Below are positions 8,197-16,128 of a stretch of DNA of 58,678 bases, piece after piece (position 1 is the stretch's first letter; each line of letters begins with the position of its first letter). The notes below the pieces were generated by a model that saw only the letters and a list, made by a program, of their open reading frames with translations, searched no databases and was not told where the DNA came from. This stretch comes from an uncultured Gemmatimonadota bacterium (GTDB lineage Bacteria; Gemmatimonadota; Gemmatimonadetes; Longimicrobiales; Longimicrobiaceae): assembly GCA_902805735.1 (NCBI GenBank), contig CADCTW010000080.1:1-58678 (forward strand). The letters run 5' to 3'. The position numbers were made by a program, and so were the translations under genes.

Positions 8197-8640
8197 CTAT
8201 CCGCGCCGCGACTTTCCGATCCCGTAGCCACCGGCCACACCCGCGACGAGTGTCACCAGACCGATCAGGATCTTCTCGGTGAGCTGGTCGTTCCCGGCGG
8301 CGAGCAGCATGTGCACCAGCGACAGGATGAAGGCGCACAGGACCACGAACATCACCGCACGGAAATACCGATCCTCGCGCTCCGCCGCCCGCTCGTTCCC
8401 CACACGATCTCGGTTGATCTCCAGCATCTTGGAGATATGTTCCGGAGTCAGCTTGTCAGCTAACGGCGAACGGACCGGCCTGAATTCGCTGAACATCGCG
8501 AGCATTTCCCGAGCACGCGCCGGCGCTCGGGATATTCCATGCCCACCGCCCGGCTCTTTAGCGTCTGCCGGGTCGGTCCGGCCGACGACGGATGCTGCTT
8601 CGTCTTCCTCCGAATCGGGCGGTGTCAGATTCCCAGCCAT
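8197..8640 (-). CDS. Small membrane protein, DUF2335-like
   Basis: A 147-residue protein with an acidic, disordered N-terminus (residues 1-45), a linker with PLADKLTPEHISKMLEI, and two hydrophobic helices (about 93-115 and 120-145) ending in a basic tail. The layout resembles the DUF2335 group, which has a soluble N-terminus and two C-terminal helices, but the match is loose. ATG 8640 is preferred to an upstream GTG. It overlaps the preceding gene by 16 bp, and both sit inside direct repeats. Role unknown. Confidence 0.7.
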   Translation of the reverse strand: MAGNLTPPDSEEDEAASVVGRTDPADAKEPGGGHGISRAPARAREMLAMFSEFRPVRSPLADKLTPEHISKMLEINRDRVGNERAAEREDRYFRAVMFVVLCAFILSLVHMLLAAGNDQLTEKILIGLVTLVAGVAGGYGIGKSRRG

Positions 8641-8972
8641 CGTTCCGTGCACCCGTAGTGACTTGCGCGCTTACGCTCCCCACCAAGCATGTCCGGAAGC
8701 CATTCGCTGATATTCGTGGCAAGAACTTGGGAGACATAGGCGTCCATGAGGACGAGGACTTCCTCGTCGCTCAGATCCTCCTCATCCGCGATCTCCCGGA
8801 CCAGCGCCGCGAACCTGGGCAGCGCTTTCCACATCTCCTCCGCGTTAGCCGGCCCGGGCGGAGCGACGGCACGGTGGATCAAGTCCTGTACTTCTCGAAC
8901 CAGCGCAGCCGCGTCATCCCTCGCTTCCGGAGCGAGCGGGTCCAATCGGCTGCGGCGCGTCATAGTCGCCAT
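8625..8972 (-). CDS. Hypothetical acidic protein in repeat-bracketed cassette
   Basis: A 115-residue soluble protein with no motif I recognise. It is helix-rich and acidic in the middle (EIADEEDLSDEEVLVLMDAYV). ATG 8972 is chosen because GAGGTGAG lies five to six bases upstream; an in-frame TTG at 9008 is less likely. It overlaps the membrane protein gene by 16 bp. The pair lies between two 165-bp direct repeats, which suggests it was acquired or moved as a unit. Confidence 0.65.
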   Translation of the reverse strand: MATMTRRSRLDPLAPEARDDAAALVREVQDLIHRAVAPPGPANAEEMWKALPRFAALVREIADEEDLSDEEVLVLMDAYVSQVLATNISEWLPDMLGGERKRASHYGCTERWLGI

Positions 8973-9022
8973 CGCTCTCACCTCGTCCTCGGCACGAGAC
9001 GCTTCCAAGCCTCAACCTGCAC

Positions 9023-9185
9023 CCACGTTCGCGCGGGCCATTGCCGCCGTCAAGTGATGGGGCGGAACCGGTTTGCGGGGTGGCTTATTGGGCGCGCGAG
9101 CGGGCCTTTGAACACCGGGGCTCACGCAGAGACACAGAGGCACAGAGATGAAGTTGATCTCTGTGCCTCTGTGTCTCTGCGTGAA
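9023..9185. repeat. Direct repeat E2 joined to family A palindrome A3
   Basis: Second copy of the block at 8031-8195, in the same orientation. A3 (9121-9185) reads CTCACGCAGAGACACAGAGG at its left arm and ends just before the TGA of the MaoC-like gene at 9187. Confidence 0.92.
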
Positions 9186-9186
9186 C

Positions 9187-10107
9187 TCACACGCGGGGAG
9201 CGCCGGCCCAGGTACCGTGCGCGTACACCGTCTCCGCCGCGTCGTCGGTGACGCGGAAGAGGCGCAGGCCGGCGTCTTCGCCCACCCAGAGGCGGGCGTG
9301 GCCGGGGAGGGGGAGGGGGGAGCGGAAGGCGATGCGCAGGCGGCGCAGGGCGATGGGGTCGCCGCGCAGGGGGCCCTCCACGAGCGCGTGCGCCGTCATG
9401 GCCGCCGTGCAGAGGCCGTGCAGGATCGGGCGGCGGAAGCCGAAGGGGCGCGCCGTCCAGCTCCACAGGTGGATGGGGTTGTAGTCGCCGGAAGCGCGCG
9501 CGAATCGGCGGCCCGCGCCGCCCGGCAGCACCCAGCTCGCCAGCGGCTCCCACAGCGCCGGCTCGGGGGCTGGAGCGCGGCGCGGCTCCTCGGCGGCGCG
9601 CGGCTCCGGCGGGGTGCGCGAGCGCGCCAGGAAGATGGCGGTGCTCTGCGAGCAGAGCTGGCCCGTTCCCGTCCAGTTCCGCGCCGTGACCGTGAGGCGG
9701 ATGCCCTTGGCGACGCGTTCGGCGCGCTCCAGCTCCACTCTGCAGCGCACGGCGTCGCCCTGGCGGATGGGACGGAGGGAGAGGATCTCGCTCTCCACGT
9801 GGACCACGCCGCCCAGCGGAAGCGGCCGGTCCAGCCCCGTGAACAGCTCCAGGCACTGCGCCGTCTCCCAGGTGGTGGGGAAGAGCGGCGGAAGCGGCGC
9901 CCGGTCGCCGCGCAGCGCCTGGATGCCGCCCCCCTCCGTCGCCTCCAGGTAGCGCTCCACCGCGGCGGGCGCGGCGAACACCCCCGTGCGCTCCGCCGAC
10001 GGCTTGCGGCGGGGCGCCTCCAGCGGCGGCTCCGCCTCGTTGCGCGCCATGAAGCCGCGCGCCGCCAGCCGCAGCGCCGCGCCGATGTTGGACAGGGCTC
10101 GGCTCAT
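9187..10107 (-). CDS. MaoC-like hotdog dehydratase
   Basis: A 306-residue double-hotdog protein. The C-terminal half carries the MaoC hydratase pattern FARASGDYNPIHL (about residues 210-225) followed by PILHGLCTAAM, the Asp/His pair of acyl-CoA hydratases. The N-terminal half is a second, more divergent hotdog. Such proteins hydrate trans-2-enoyl-CoA or enoyl-ACP in fatty acid or PHA metabolism. ATG 10107 overlaps the TGA of the YjbQ gene (ATGA). The exact substrate is unknown. Confidence 0.85.
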   Translation of the reverse strand: MSRALSNIGAALRLAARGFMARNEAEPPLEAPRRKPSAERTGVFAAPAAVERYLEATEGGGIQALRGDRAPLPPLFPTTWETAQCLELFTGLDRPLPLGGVVHVESEILSLRPIRQGDAVRCRVELERAERVAKGIRLTVTARNWTGTGQLCSQSTAIFLARSRTPPEPRAAEEPRRAPAPEPALWEPLASWVLPGGAGRRFARASGDYNPIHLWSWTARPFGFRRPILHGLCTAAMTAHALVEGPLRGDPIALRRLRIAFRSPLPLPGHARLWVGEDAGLRLFRVTDDAAETVYAHGTWAGAPRV

Positions 10108-10505
10108 ACGCTCCCGATCACCTGCACGGCGACGGTGCGCTCGCGGGGGCCGTCCCACTCGCAGAGGTAGATGCCCTGCCAGCGGCCCAGGAGGGGGCGG
10201 CCGTCGCGGACGATCAGGGTGAGGGATGGGCCGAAGAGGGAGGTCTTCACGTGGCTGTCGCTGTTGCCCTCGGCGTGGCGGTAATAGGGCTCGGTGGCGG
10301 GGACGACGTCGTCCATCTTGCGGACGACGTCGTGCACCACGTCCGGGTCGGCGTTCTCGTTGACGGTGAGCGCCGCCGTGGTGTGCAGGCTCTGCACCAC
10401 CACGATCCCTTCGCGCACGCCCGTGCGCCGCACCGCCTCTTCCACGCGGTCCGTGATCTCGACCATCGTGTTGCGCTCGCGGGTGCTTACGCGAATCTCC
10501 TTCAT
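10104..10505 (-). CDS. YjbQ (UPF0047) family protein
   Basis: A 133-residue protein of the UPF0047/YjbQ family. The hallmark HTTAALTVNENADPDV (about residues 46-61) and the HAEGNSDSHVKTSLFG stretch with its metal-binding His residues are intact, as is GRWQGIYLCEWDGPR. E. coli YjbQ has weak thiamin-phosphate synthase activity, but the physiological role is unclear. ATG 10505 stands ten bases behind a family A half-element that fills most of the spacer to the DUF6941 gene. Confidence 0.9.
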   Translation of the reverse strand: MKEIRVSTRERNTMVEITDRVEEAVRRTGVREGIVVVQSLHTTAALTVNENADPDVVHDVVRKMDDVVPATEPYYRHAEGNSDSHVKTSLFGPSLTLIVRDGRPLLGRWQGIYLCEWDGPRERTVAVQVIGSV

Positions 10506-10513
10506 CTCGCTCA

Positions 10514-10543
10514 GTCTCTGTGCCTCTGTGTCTCTGCGTGAGA
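10514..10543 (-). repeat. Family A half-element (A4) in the YjbQ leader
   Basis: In the minus sense it reads CTCACGCAGAGACACAGAGG, continues to GCACAGAG, and is followed by ten bases and the ATG at 10505. It is a left arm only, with no matching right arm nearby. Confidence 0.85.
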
Positions 10544-10546
10544 CAA

Positions 10547-10960
10547 TCAGTTCATCATGGGATCGCTCGCGGCCGACTGCACCAGGAACGGCGTCTCGTG
10601 CACCTCGCCGCCGCCGATGCTCACGGTGAAGCGGTACATCCCCTCGCGCGGGAACTGCACGCCGACCATCGCGAACACCTGGTTGGCGGTGGCGAACTCG
10701 CCCAGCGGGATGCCGGGGGCCGTGATCTCGCCGACCGCCTCGAACATCACCTCGCCGTCCTGCGCCACCAGGCGCACGTGCACGGGAAAGGAGCGCCCCG
10801 CATCGGCGTACTCCATCTGCACGCGGAAGGCGAAGACGAGGCGCGGGTGAACGACGGGGAAGGCCTCCGCCGTGATGCGGTCGAAGATCCCCAGCACGTT
10901 CAGCTTCCCTTCCTGCGACACGTTGGCTTCGTCGGCCAGGAACGCCAGCGAGATGTTCAT
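10547..10960 (-). CDS. DUF6941 family protein
   Basis: A 137-residue cytoplasmic protein. The opening (LAFLADEANVSQEGKLNVLG then IFDRI) and the beta-rich body with FPREGMYRF match a conserved family of unknown function often annotated DUF6941. There is no signal peptide. ATG 10960 overlaps the stop of the upstream lipoprotein gene (ATGA). The function is unknown. Confidence 0.75.
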   Translation of the reverse strand: MNISLAFLADEANVSQEGKLNVLGIFDRITAEAFPVVHPRLVFAFRVQMEYADAGRSFPVHVRLVAQDGEVMFEAVGEITAPGIPLGEFATANQVFAMVGVQFPREGMYRFTVSIGGGEVHETPFLVQSAASDPMMN

Positions 10961-11958
10961 CGGTTCCCTTCCGGCCGGGCCGGGCATGGAGTGTCCTGTC
11001 CGTGGATCCAGAGCGACGACACCGTGCGGTCGTCGGGGAGCGAATCGGCCGGCGCGGCGGCGGGCGGCGCCTCCACGCCGAAGCTGACGCCCGGCGCGTT
11101 GGGCGACCACACGGCGACCTTCCCCTCCGCCTCCACCGCACAGAGCCGGCCGTAGCGGCTGCGCAGCTCCCCCAGCGTGGAGCCGATCCCCACCCCCGCC
11201 GCCGTGCGCAGCTCGGGCGACGCGGCCAGTACCCGCGTCACGCTGTCCCCCTCCAGCCGCGCCACCACGGCCCTGCCGCCCAGCGACACCACCAGCCCCT
11301 TCTCGGCCAGCCCCTCCGCCTGCCACGCGGTGTCGCGCGCTTCGGGACAGGCGGCGCGCAGGGCGGCGGATTTCATTCCCAGCCGGACCGGTCCGATGCC
11401 GTAGCGCTGCGCGGGCGCCGTCCCCGCCGTGGCGCAGCCGCCCGCCGCCCGCTCCGAGCCCGCGCGGATGCGTACCGAGTCGGCCACGGGCGACCCCATC
11501 GGCGCGCCGCCGGGGGCCAGGAGCGTGGCGCGCACCCCGAACGCGGGCGTCCCCGCCGCGCCCGCCGGGGCGGGCGGCGTGCGCACGGGCTGCCGCAGCT
11601 CGATCGCCGCCCCCTGCGCCACGTTCCCCAGCTCCCAGGTGACCCTCGTGCCCCCGTCCACCGAGTCCACCGCGGGAGCGCCCGCGGTGCCGGCGGGCGC
11701 CACGACCGCGCTCAGCGGGGCCTGCACGAAGAGCTGCATGCGGCCCCCCCGGATGGCCGCCGCGGTTCGGTTGGCGAGCGCCACCACGAGGGTGTCCTCC
11801 TGGTTCCACGCCATGGGCTCGGGCACCGCCAGCGTCACCACCGCGGTGGGCGCCTGCGTGGTATCCACCACCGTCTCCGCCGCGGGCGGCGCCCCCCGGT
11901 CCCCCCGGCAGGCCGCCATCAACGCCAACAGCCCCATCCACCCGACCTTTCCCATCAT
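10957..11958 (-). CDS. Lipoprotein of unknown function
   Basis: A 333-residue protein with a lipoprotein signal (MMGKVGWMGLLALMAAC), so probably anchored in a membrane facing the periplasm. An N-terminal beta-rich part (about 40-180) resembles an Ig-like or DUF11-type fold without a firm match. The C-terminal part has the repeated GIGPVRLGMKSAAL and GVGIGSTLGELRSRYG segments, which are common in small secreted proteins that gauge a scaled variable; no enzymatic motif is seen. A family A half-element abuts the start, and its GGAG (GCACGGAGAA) stands where a ribosome-binding site should be. Confidence 0.75.
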   Translation of the reverse strand: MMGKVGWMGLLALMAACRGDRGAPPAAETVVDTTQAPTAVVTLAVPEPMAWNQEDTLVVALANRTAAAIRGGRMQLFVQAPLSAVVAPAGTAGAPAVDSVDGGTRVTWELGNVAQGAAIELRQPVRTPPAPAGAAGTPAFGVRATLLAPGGAPMGSPVADSVRIRAGSERAAGGCATAGTAPAQRYGIGPVRLGMKSAALRAACPEARDTAWQAEGLAEKGLVVSLGGRAVVARLEGDSVTRVLAASPELRTAAGVGIGSTLGELRSRYGRLCAVEAEGKVAVWSPNAPGVSFGVEAPPAAAPADSLPDDRTVSSLWIHGQDTPCPARPEGNR

Positions 11959-11989
11959 TTCTCCGTGCCTCTGTGTCTCTGTGTGAGAC
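11959..11989 (-). repeat. Family A half-element (A5) abutting a start codon
   Basis: In the minus sense CTCACACAGAGACACAGAGG continues into GCACGGAGAA, directly followed by ATG at 11958. It lies in the divergent region between the lipoprotein and LOG genes, so here it is a 5' leader and not an intercistronic spacer. Confidence 0.88.
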
Positions 11990-12104
11990 TGCTGTTCTGC
12001 CTGCATCGCGGACACGGTTTTGCGTCGCAGCCGCCCCGCTCTATTTTGTCGCCTGCGCCGCCCCCGCGCGAGGGCGGCCCCACATCTCAACGCGGACCGA
12101 ACGG

Positions 12105-12947
12105 ATGGCCGAAGCCAGAGAGCAGGAGAACCCCACCCTGAACCGCGCCGCGCGCACGGGGGCGGTCACGCAGGACGAGGCGCTCCTCGAGTCGCCGGCG
12201 CAGCGTGCGGCCACGCGGCCGGGGGACTTCATCCACACGGACCCGTGGCGGGTGTTCCGCATCATGGGCGAGTTCGTGGAAGGGTTCGACGCGCTGGCGA
12301 ACCTGGGCCCGGCCGTCACCATCTTCGGCTCCGCGCGGGTGAAGGAGGAGCACGAGCAGTACGCCCTCGCCCGCGAGACGGCGCGGCTGCTGGGCGAGGC
12401 GAGCTTCACCATCATCACCGGCGGCGGCCCGGGGATCATGGAGGCGGCCAACGCCGGCGCGCGCGACGCCGGGGTGATGTCGGTGGGGTGCAACATCGAG
12501 CTCCCTTTCGAGCAGCACGTCAACCCGTACGTGGACGTCGCCATCAACTTCCGGTACTTCTTCGTCCGGAAGACGATGTTCGTCAAATACGCCGAGGCCT
12601 TCGTCATCTTCCCCGGCGGCTTCGGCACGCTGGACGAGCTGTTCGAGGCCCTCACGCTCATCCAGACCGACAAGGTCCGCGACTTCCCGGTGATCCTCTT
12701 CGGCACGTCCTACTGGCAGGGCCTGCTGGATTGGATCGAGGGCACCCTCCTGGCCGAGGGCAAGATCTCGCCGGAGGACCTGAAGCTGATGATCGTCACC
12801 GACTCGCCGGAGGAAGTCGCGCGCGTCATCATCGACTGCCACCGGCGCAACTGCATGGCCGCGGAGGCGAAGAGCGTCGCCGCCAAAGTCGATCCGCGGG
12901 CTGCGCAGTCGTCCCCGGCCAGGCCGCACAAGCACGACGGCGAATGA
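12105..12947 (+). CDS. LOG/TIGR00730 family phosphoribohydrolase
   Basis: A 280-residue protein of the LONELY GUY/YgdH-like lysine decarboxylase-fold family. The nucleotide-binding motifs are clear: GGGPGIMEAANAGA (about residues 107-120) and PGGFGTLDELFE (about 168-180). Members hydrolyse nucleoside 5'-monophosphates to the base and ribose 5-phosphate. The C-terminal 25 residues are low complexity. The start is ATG 12105. Thirty bases later, across a family A half-element, begins the deoxyhypusine synthase-like gene. Confidence 0.88.
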   Translation: MAEAREQENPTLNRAARTGAVTQDEALLESPAQRAATRPGDFIHTDPWRVFRIMGEFVEGFDALANLGPAVTIFGSARVKEEHEQYALARETARLLGEASFTIITGGGPGIMEAANAGARDAGVMSVGCNIELPFEQHVNPYVDVAINFRYFFVRKTMFVKYAEAFVIFPGGFGTLDELFEALTLIQTDKVRDFPVILFGTSYWQGLLDWIEGTLLAEGKISPEDLKLMIVTDSPEEVARVIIDCHRRNCMAAEAKSVAAKVDPRAAQSSPARPHKHDGE

Positions 12948-12948
12948 A

Positions 12949-12977
12949 TCTCACACAGAGACACAGAGACACAGAGA
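12949..12977 (+). repeat. Family A half-element (A6) forming an intercistronic spacer
   Basis: CTCACACAGAGACACAGAGA continues into CACAGAGA and then the ATG at 12978. Together with one or two bases it is the entire gap between the LOG stop (12947) and the next start. Confidence 0.9.
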
Positions 12978-14138
12978 ATGTCGAAGAGCAAGTTCCTGAG
13001 CGGAAAGCGCATCGAGCCCAAGCGGATCACGGCGGGGTTCAGCGTGACGGACCTGGTGGACGGCACCTTCCAGGCGTACAACGCGGCCCGTCTGCGTGAG
13101 GGGTGCCATCTTCTCACGAAGAAGATGCTGGAGGAAGACGTCACGGTGGGGCTGACCATGACGGGGGCGCTGACGCCGGCGGGGCTGGGGATGAGCTCGG
13201 TGATCCCGCTGATCGAGGCCGGGTTCGTGGACTGGATCATCTCCACGGGCGCCAACCTCTACCACGACACGCACTTCGGCATCGGGCTGGAGCTGCGGCA
13301 GGGGAGCGCGCAGATCTCGGACACGGTGCTGCGCGAGGAAGAAGTCGTACGCATCTACGACATCTTCTTCGACTACTCCGTGCTGCTGGACACGGACGCG
13401 TTCTTCCGGCAGATCATCACGGCCGACGAGTTCCAGCGCCCCATGTCCAGCGCCGAGTTCCACTACCTGTGCGGCAAGTACGTCGCCGCGCGCGAGGAGG
13501 AGCTGGGGATCGGGCGCAAGTCGCTGCTGGCGGCGGCGTACGAGCACGCGGTGCCCATCTACACCTCGTCGCCGGGCGATTCGTCCATCGGGATGAACGT
13601 GGCGGCCAAGGCGCTGCAGGGGAACAAGCTAACGTTCGACGTGAACGCCGACGTCAACGAGACGGCGTCCATCGTGCTGGACGCCAAGCGTGGCGGCGGC
13701 AAGTCGGCCATCTGGATCCTGGGCGGCGGGAGCCCCAAGAACTTCGCGCTGCAGACGGAGCCGCAGATCCAGGAGGTGATGGGGATCGACGAGCGGGGCC
13801 ACGACTACTTCCTGCAGATCACGGACGCGCGCCCCGACACCGGCGGCCTCTCCGGCGCCACCCCCGCCGAGGCCGTGTCGTGGGGCAAGATCGACCCCGA
13901 CCGCCTCCCGGACGCGGTCGTGTGCTACCTGGATTCGACCGTGGCGCTCCCCATCCTGGCCGCGTACGCGCTGGACCAGCACGCGCCGCGCACGCCCAAG
14001 CGCCTGTTCGACCGGCGCGACCAGATGATGCAGCGCATCCGGGACGAGTACCAGAAGTCGTCGCGCAACGAGGCCGCGCAGGAGACGGCGCGGGAGCACG
14101 CGGTGCACGAAGGCGGCATGCTGGACCGGGACCGCTAA
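12978..14138 (+). CDS. Deoxyhypusine synthase family protein
   Basis: A 386-residue member of the deoxyhypusine synthase family, which transfers the aminobutyl group of spermidine using NAD+. Family marks seen are [35 protein letters not shown] and [15 protein letters not shown], where the Lys corresponds to the region of the catalytic lysine. Bacteria lack eIF5A, so bacterial homologues are thought to make homospermidine or modify another acceptor; the acceptor here is not known. Translation depends on the family A half-element that runs up to the ATG. Confidence 0.87.
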   Translation: MSKSKFLSGKRIEPKRITAGFSVTDLVDGTFQAYNAARLREGCHLLTKKMLEEDVTVGLTMTGALTPAGLGMSSVIPLIEAGFVDWIISTGANLYHDTHFGIGLELRQGSAQISDTVLREEEVVRIYDIFFDYSVLLDTDAFFRQIITADEFQRPMSSAEFHYLCGKYVAAREEELGIGRKSLLAAAYEHAVPIYTSSPGDSSIGMNVAAKALQGNKLTFDVNADVNETASIVLDAKRGGGKSAIWILGGGSPKNFALQTEPQIQEVMGIDERGHDYFLQITDARPDTGGLSGATPAEAVSWGKIDPDRLPDAVVCYLDSTVALPILAAYALDQHAPRTPKRLFDRRDQMMQRIRDEYQKSSRNEAAQETAREHAVHEGGMLDRDR

Positions 14139-14147
14139 AAGACCGGG

Positions 14148-14211
14148 CTCACACAGAGACACAGAGGCACAGAGATGAAGTTGTCTCTGTGCCTCCGTGC
14201 CTCTGTGTGAG
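14148..14211. repeat. Family A full palindrome (A7)
   Basis: Full hairpin between the convergent deoxyhypusine synthase-like and CHRD-like lipoprotein genes. The loop is ATGAAGTTGT, as in most copies, and the right arm has one base difference per repeat unit. Confidence 0.93.
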
Positions 14212-14212
14212 A

Positions 14213-14743
14213 TCAGCTTTGCCCGGGGATGGCGCCGCAGACCACCGGGGCCATCGGGTTCTCGCCCGAGCCGGCGTGGAAGTTCACCACGTGCTGGCCG
14301 TTCATCACGGTGGCCAGGGGCACCTTCACGGTGCTGGTGGAGGTGCCGGTGCCGTTGGCCAGGGTGACGCTCTCGAGCGGAGCCACGACCGGGCCCAGGC
14401 TGTCGCACGTCCCCGAGTGGATGTGCCCCGGATGGGTGCCGCTCCCCTGGCCCTGCAAGGTGACGGTGACCATCGTCTCGCCGTCGCCGTGCGCCATCAC
14501 CTGCGTCTGCCCGTTCACGCCCGAGTTGTTGAGCGCCGTCATCTGCACGGCGGAGGGGGCGCTGCTCTGGCCCGCCATCGCGCTGTCCGCGGGCATGGGC
14601 GCGGGCGTCACCGTAGCCGCACCCTCCGCGGGCACCACCGCGGCCGTCGTATCCGCCCCGCCCTCCGCACCGCCTTCACCACCCCCGCCGCAGGCGAGGG
14701 TAAGCGGCAGGGCACACAGAACCCACAGCTGGGATCTCTTCAT
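14213..14743 (-). CDS. Lipoprotein with CHRD/SOD-like domain
   Basis: A 176-residue secreted lipoprotein. The signal is MKRSQLWVLCALPLTLAC, followed by a Gly/Ala/Pro linker (to about 70). The C-terminal 100 residues are beta-rich with GTHPGHIHSGTCDSLGPVVA and NGQHVVNFHAG, recalling CHRD or Cu/Zn superoxide dismutase-like sheets, though the full metal set of SodC is not present. ATG 14743 is backed by GAGGAG about six bases upstream. An earlier in-frame start would include repeat-derived residues and is rejected. Confidence 0.75.
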   Translation of the reverse strand: MKRSQLWVLCALPLTLACGGGGEGGAEGGADTTAAVVPAEGAATVTPAPMPADSAMAGQSSAPSAVQMTALNNSGVNGQTQVMAHGDGETMVTVTLQGQGSGTHPGHIHSGTCDSLGPVVAPLESVTLANGTGTSTSTVKVPLATVMNGQHVVNFHAGSGENPMAPVVCGAIPGQS

Positions 14744-14819
14744 ACGTTTCTCCTCGTCGGTGTGGACGCGCAGCCCCATCGGACGCGCACCCGCCGCCAT
14801 GCAAGGTTTGTTCACACCT

Positions 14820-14849
14820 CCCTCTGTGTCTCTGTGTCTTTGTGTGAGA
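14820..14849 (-). repeat. Family A half-element (A8) in a divergent promoter region
   Basis: Read on the minus strand it is CTCACACAAAGACACAGAGA followed by CACAGAGGG, 76 nt upstream of the lipoprotein start at 14743 and about 60 nt upstream of the amidohydrolase start at 14909. Confidence 0.8.
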
Positions 14850-14908
14850 TTGCCGTTCGCCGGCCGCGGGCCCATGATACCGGCTCACGCGCTCAACACG
14901 GAGGGACC

Positions 14909-16069
14909 ATGGCCACCGCCGAGACCGAACTGCTCGTCCGCACGCGACGCGACCTCCACCGGCACCCGGAGCTCGCGTTCCAGGAGCACCGCACCGCGGG
15001 GATCGTGGCGGAGCGGCTGCGCGCGGCCGGCTACGACGTGCAGACGGGGATCGCGGAGACGGGAGTGGCCGGCACGCTGCGTGGAGGGGCGGGCGAGGGG
15101 CCCACGCTGCTGCTGCGCGCGGACATGGACGCGCTCCCCATCCGCGAGGAGTGCGGGCACGACTTCACCTCCACGCACGCGGGGGTGATGCACGCGTGCG
15201 GGCACGACGCGCACGTGGCGATCGGGCTGGCGGTGGCCGAGCGGCTGGCGCGGACGCGGGAGCAGTGGCGCGGCACCGTGAAGTACGTGTTCCAGCCGGC
15301 GGAGGAGGGGGGCGGCGGGGCGCTGCGCATGGTGGAGGAAGGCGTGCTGGACGGCGTGGATGCCGCGCTGGCGCTCCACATCTGGCTGGGGATGGAGAGC
15401 GGCGTGGTGGGGGTGGTGCCCGGTCCGCTCATGGCGTCGGCGGGGGAGTTCGAGATCACCATCCGCGGGCGCGGCGGCCACGGGGCGATGCCCCACGAGA
15501 CCATCGACGCCGTGCTGGTGGGGAGCCAGGTGGTGGTCGCGCTGCAGAGCATCGTCGCGCGCAACGTGTCGCCGCTGGACGCGGCGGTGGTCTCGGTGGG
15601 CGTCTTCCAGGCGGGGACCGCCCAGAACGTGATCGCCGACACCGCGCGCCTGGTGGGGACGGTGCGCGCCTTCGACGTGCACGCCTGCGCCGAGCTTCCG
15701 CGCCGCATCGAGCGCGTGGTGGCCGGCGTGTGCGCCGCGCTGGGCGCCGAGTACGACTTCAGCTACCACCAGGACACGCCCCCCACCCTCAACGACCCCG
15801 CCCTGGCGGAAGCCGTGCGCCTGGCCGCCCTTGAGGTGCTGGGCCCCGAGCGGGTGCGCACCGATCCCGACGTGCGCACCATGGCCGCCGAGGACTTCGG
15901 CGAGTTCCTGCTGCGCGTGCCGGGGTGCTACTTCTTCGTGGGTGCGCGCAACGAGTCCGTCGGGGCCGTGCACCCGCACCATTCGCCGCGCTTCGATCTG
16001 TGCGAGGACGCGCTCCCCGTGTCGGTCGACGTGCTGGAGAGGGCGGCGCTGAGGGTGCTGAACAGCTAA
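14909..16069 (+). CDS. M20 family amidohydrolase (hippurate hydrolase type)
   Basis: A 386-residue cytoplasmic metallopeptidase of the M20D group, which removes acyl groups from N-acyl amino acids such as hippurate or indole-acetyl conjugates. Metal-site motifs are present: RADMDALPI (about 71-79), HACGHDAHVAIGL (about 96-108), QPAEEGGGG (about 130-138) and HPHHSPRFD near the end. A dimerisation domain lies between about residues 180 and 290. ATG 14909 has GGAGGG upstream. It stands alone, with the gene on the left divergent and the gene on the right convergent. Confidence 0.93.
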   Translation: MATAETELLVRTRRDLHRHPELAFQEHRTAGIVAERLRAAGYDVQTGIAETGVAGTLRGGAGEGPTLLLRADMDALPIREECGHDFTSTHAGVMHACGHDAHVAIGLAVAERLARTREQWRGTVKYVFQPAEEGGGGALRMVEEGVLDGVDAALALHIWLGMESGVVGVVPGPLMASAGEFEITIRGRGGHGAMPHETIDAVLVGSQVVVALQSIVARNVSPLDAAVVSVGVFQAGTAQNVIADTARLVGTVRAFDVHACAELPRRIERVVAGVCAALGAEYDFSYHQDTPPTLNDPALAEAVRLAALEVLGPERVRTDPDVRTMAAEDFGEFLLRVPGCYFFVGARNESVGAVHPHHSPRFDLCEDALPVSVDVLERAALRVLNS

Positions 16070-16071
16070 GG

Positions 16072-16113
16072 GTCACACAGAGACACAGAGACACAGAGGA
16101 AAAGAGACACAGC
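16072..16113 (+). repeat. Family A half-element (A9), 3' side of amidohydrolase
   Basis: TCACACAGAGACACAGAGAC followed by ACAGAGG and degenerate continuation; there is no right arm. It lies between convergent genes, three bases after the amidohydrolase stop. Confidence 0.85.
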
Positions 16114-16128
16114 GAGGGGGCTCGGCGT

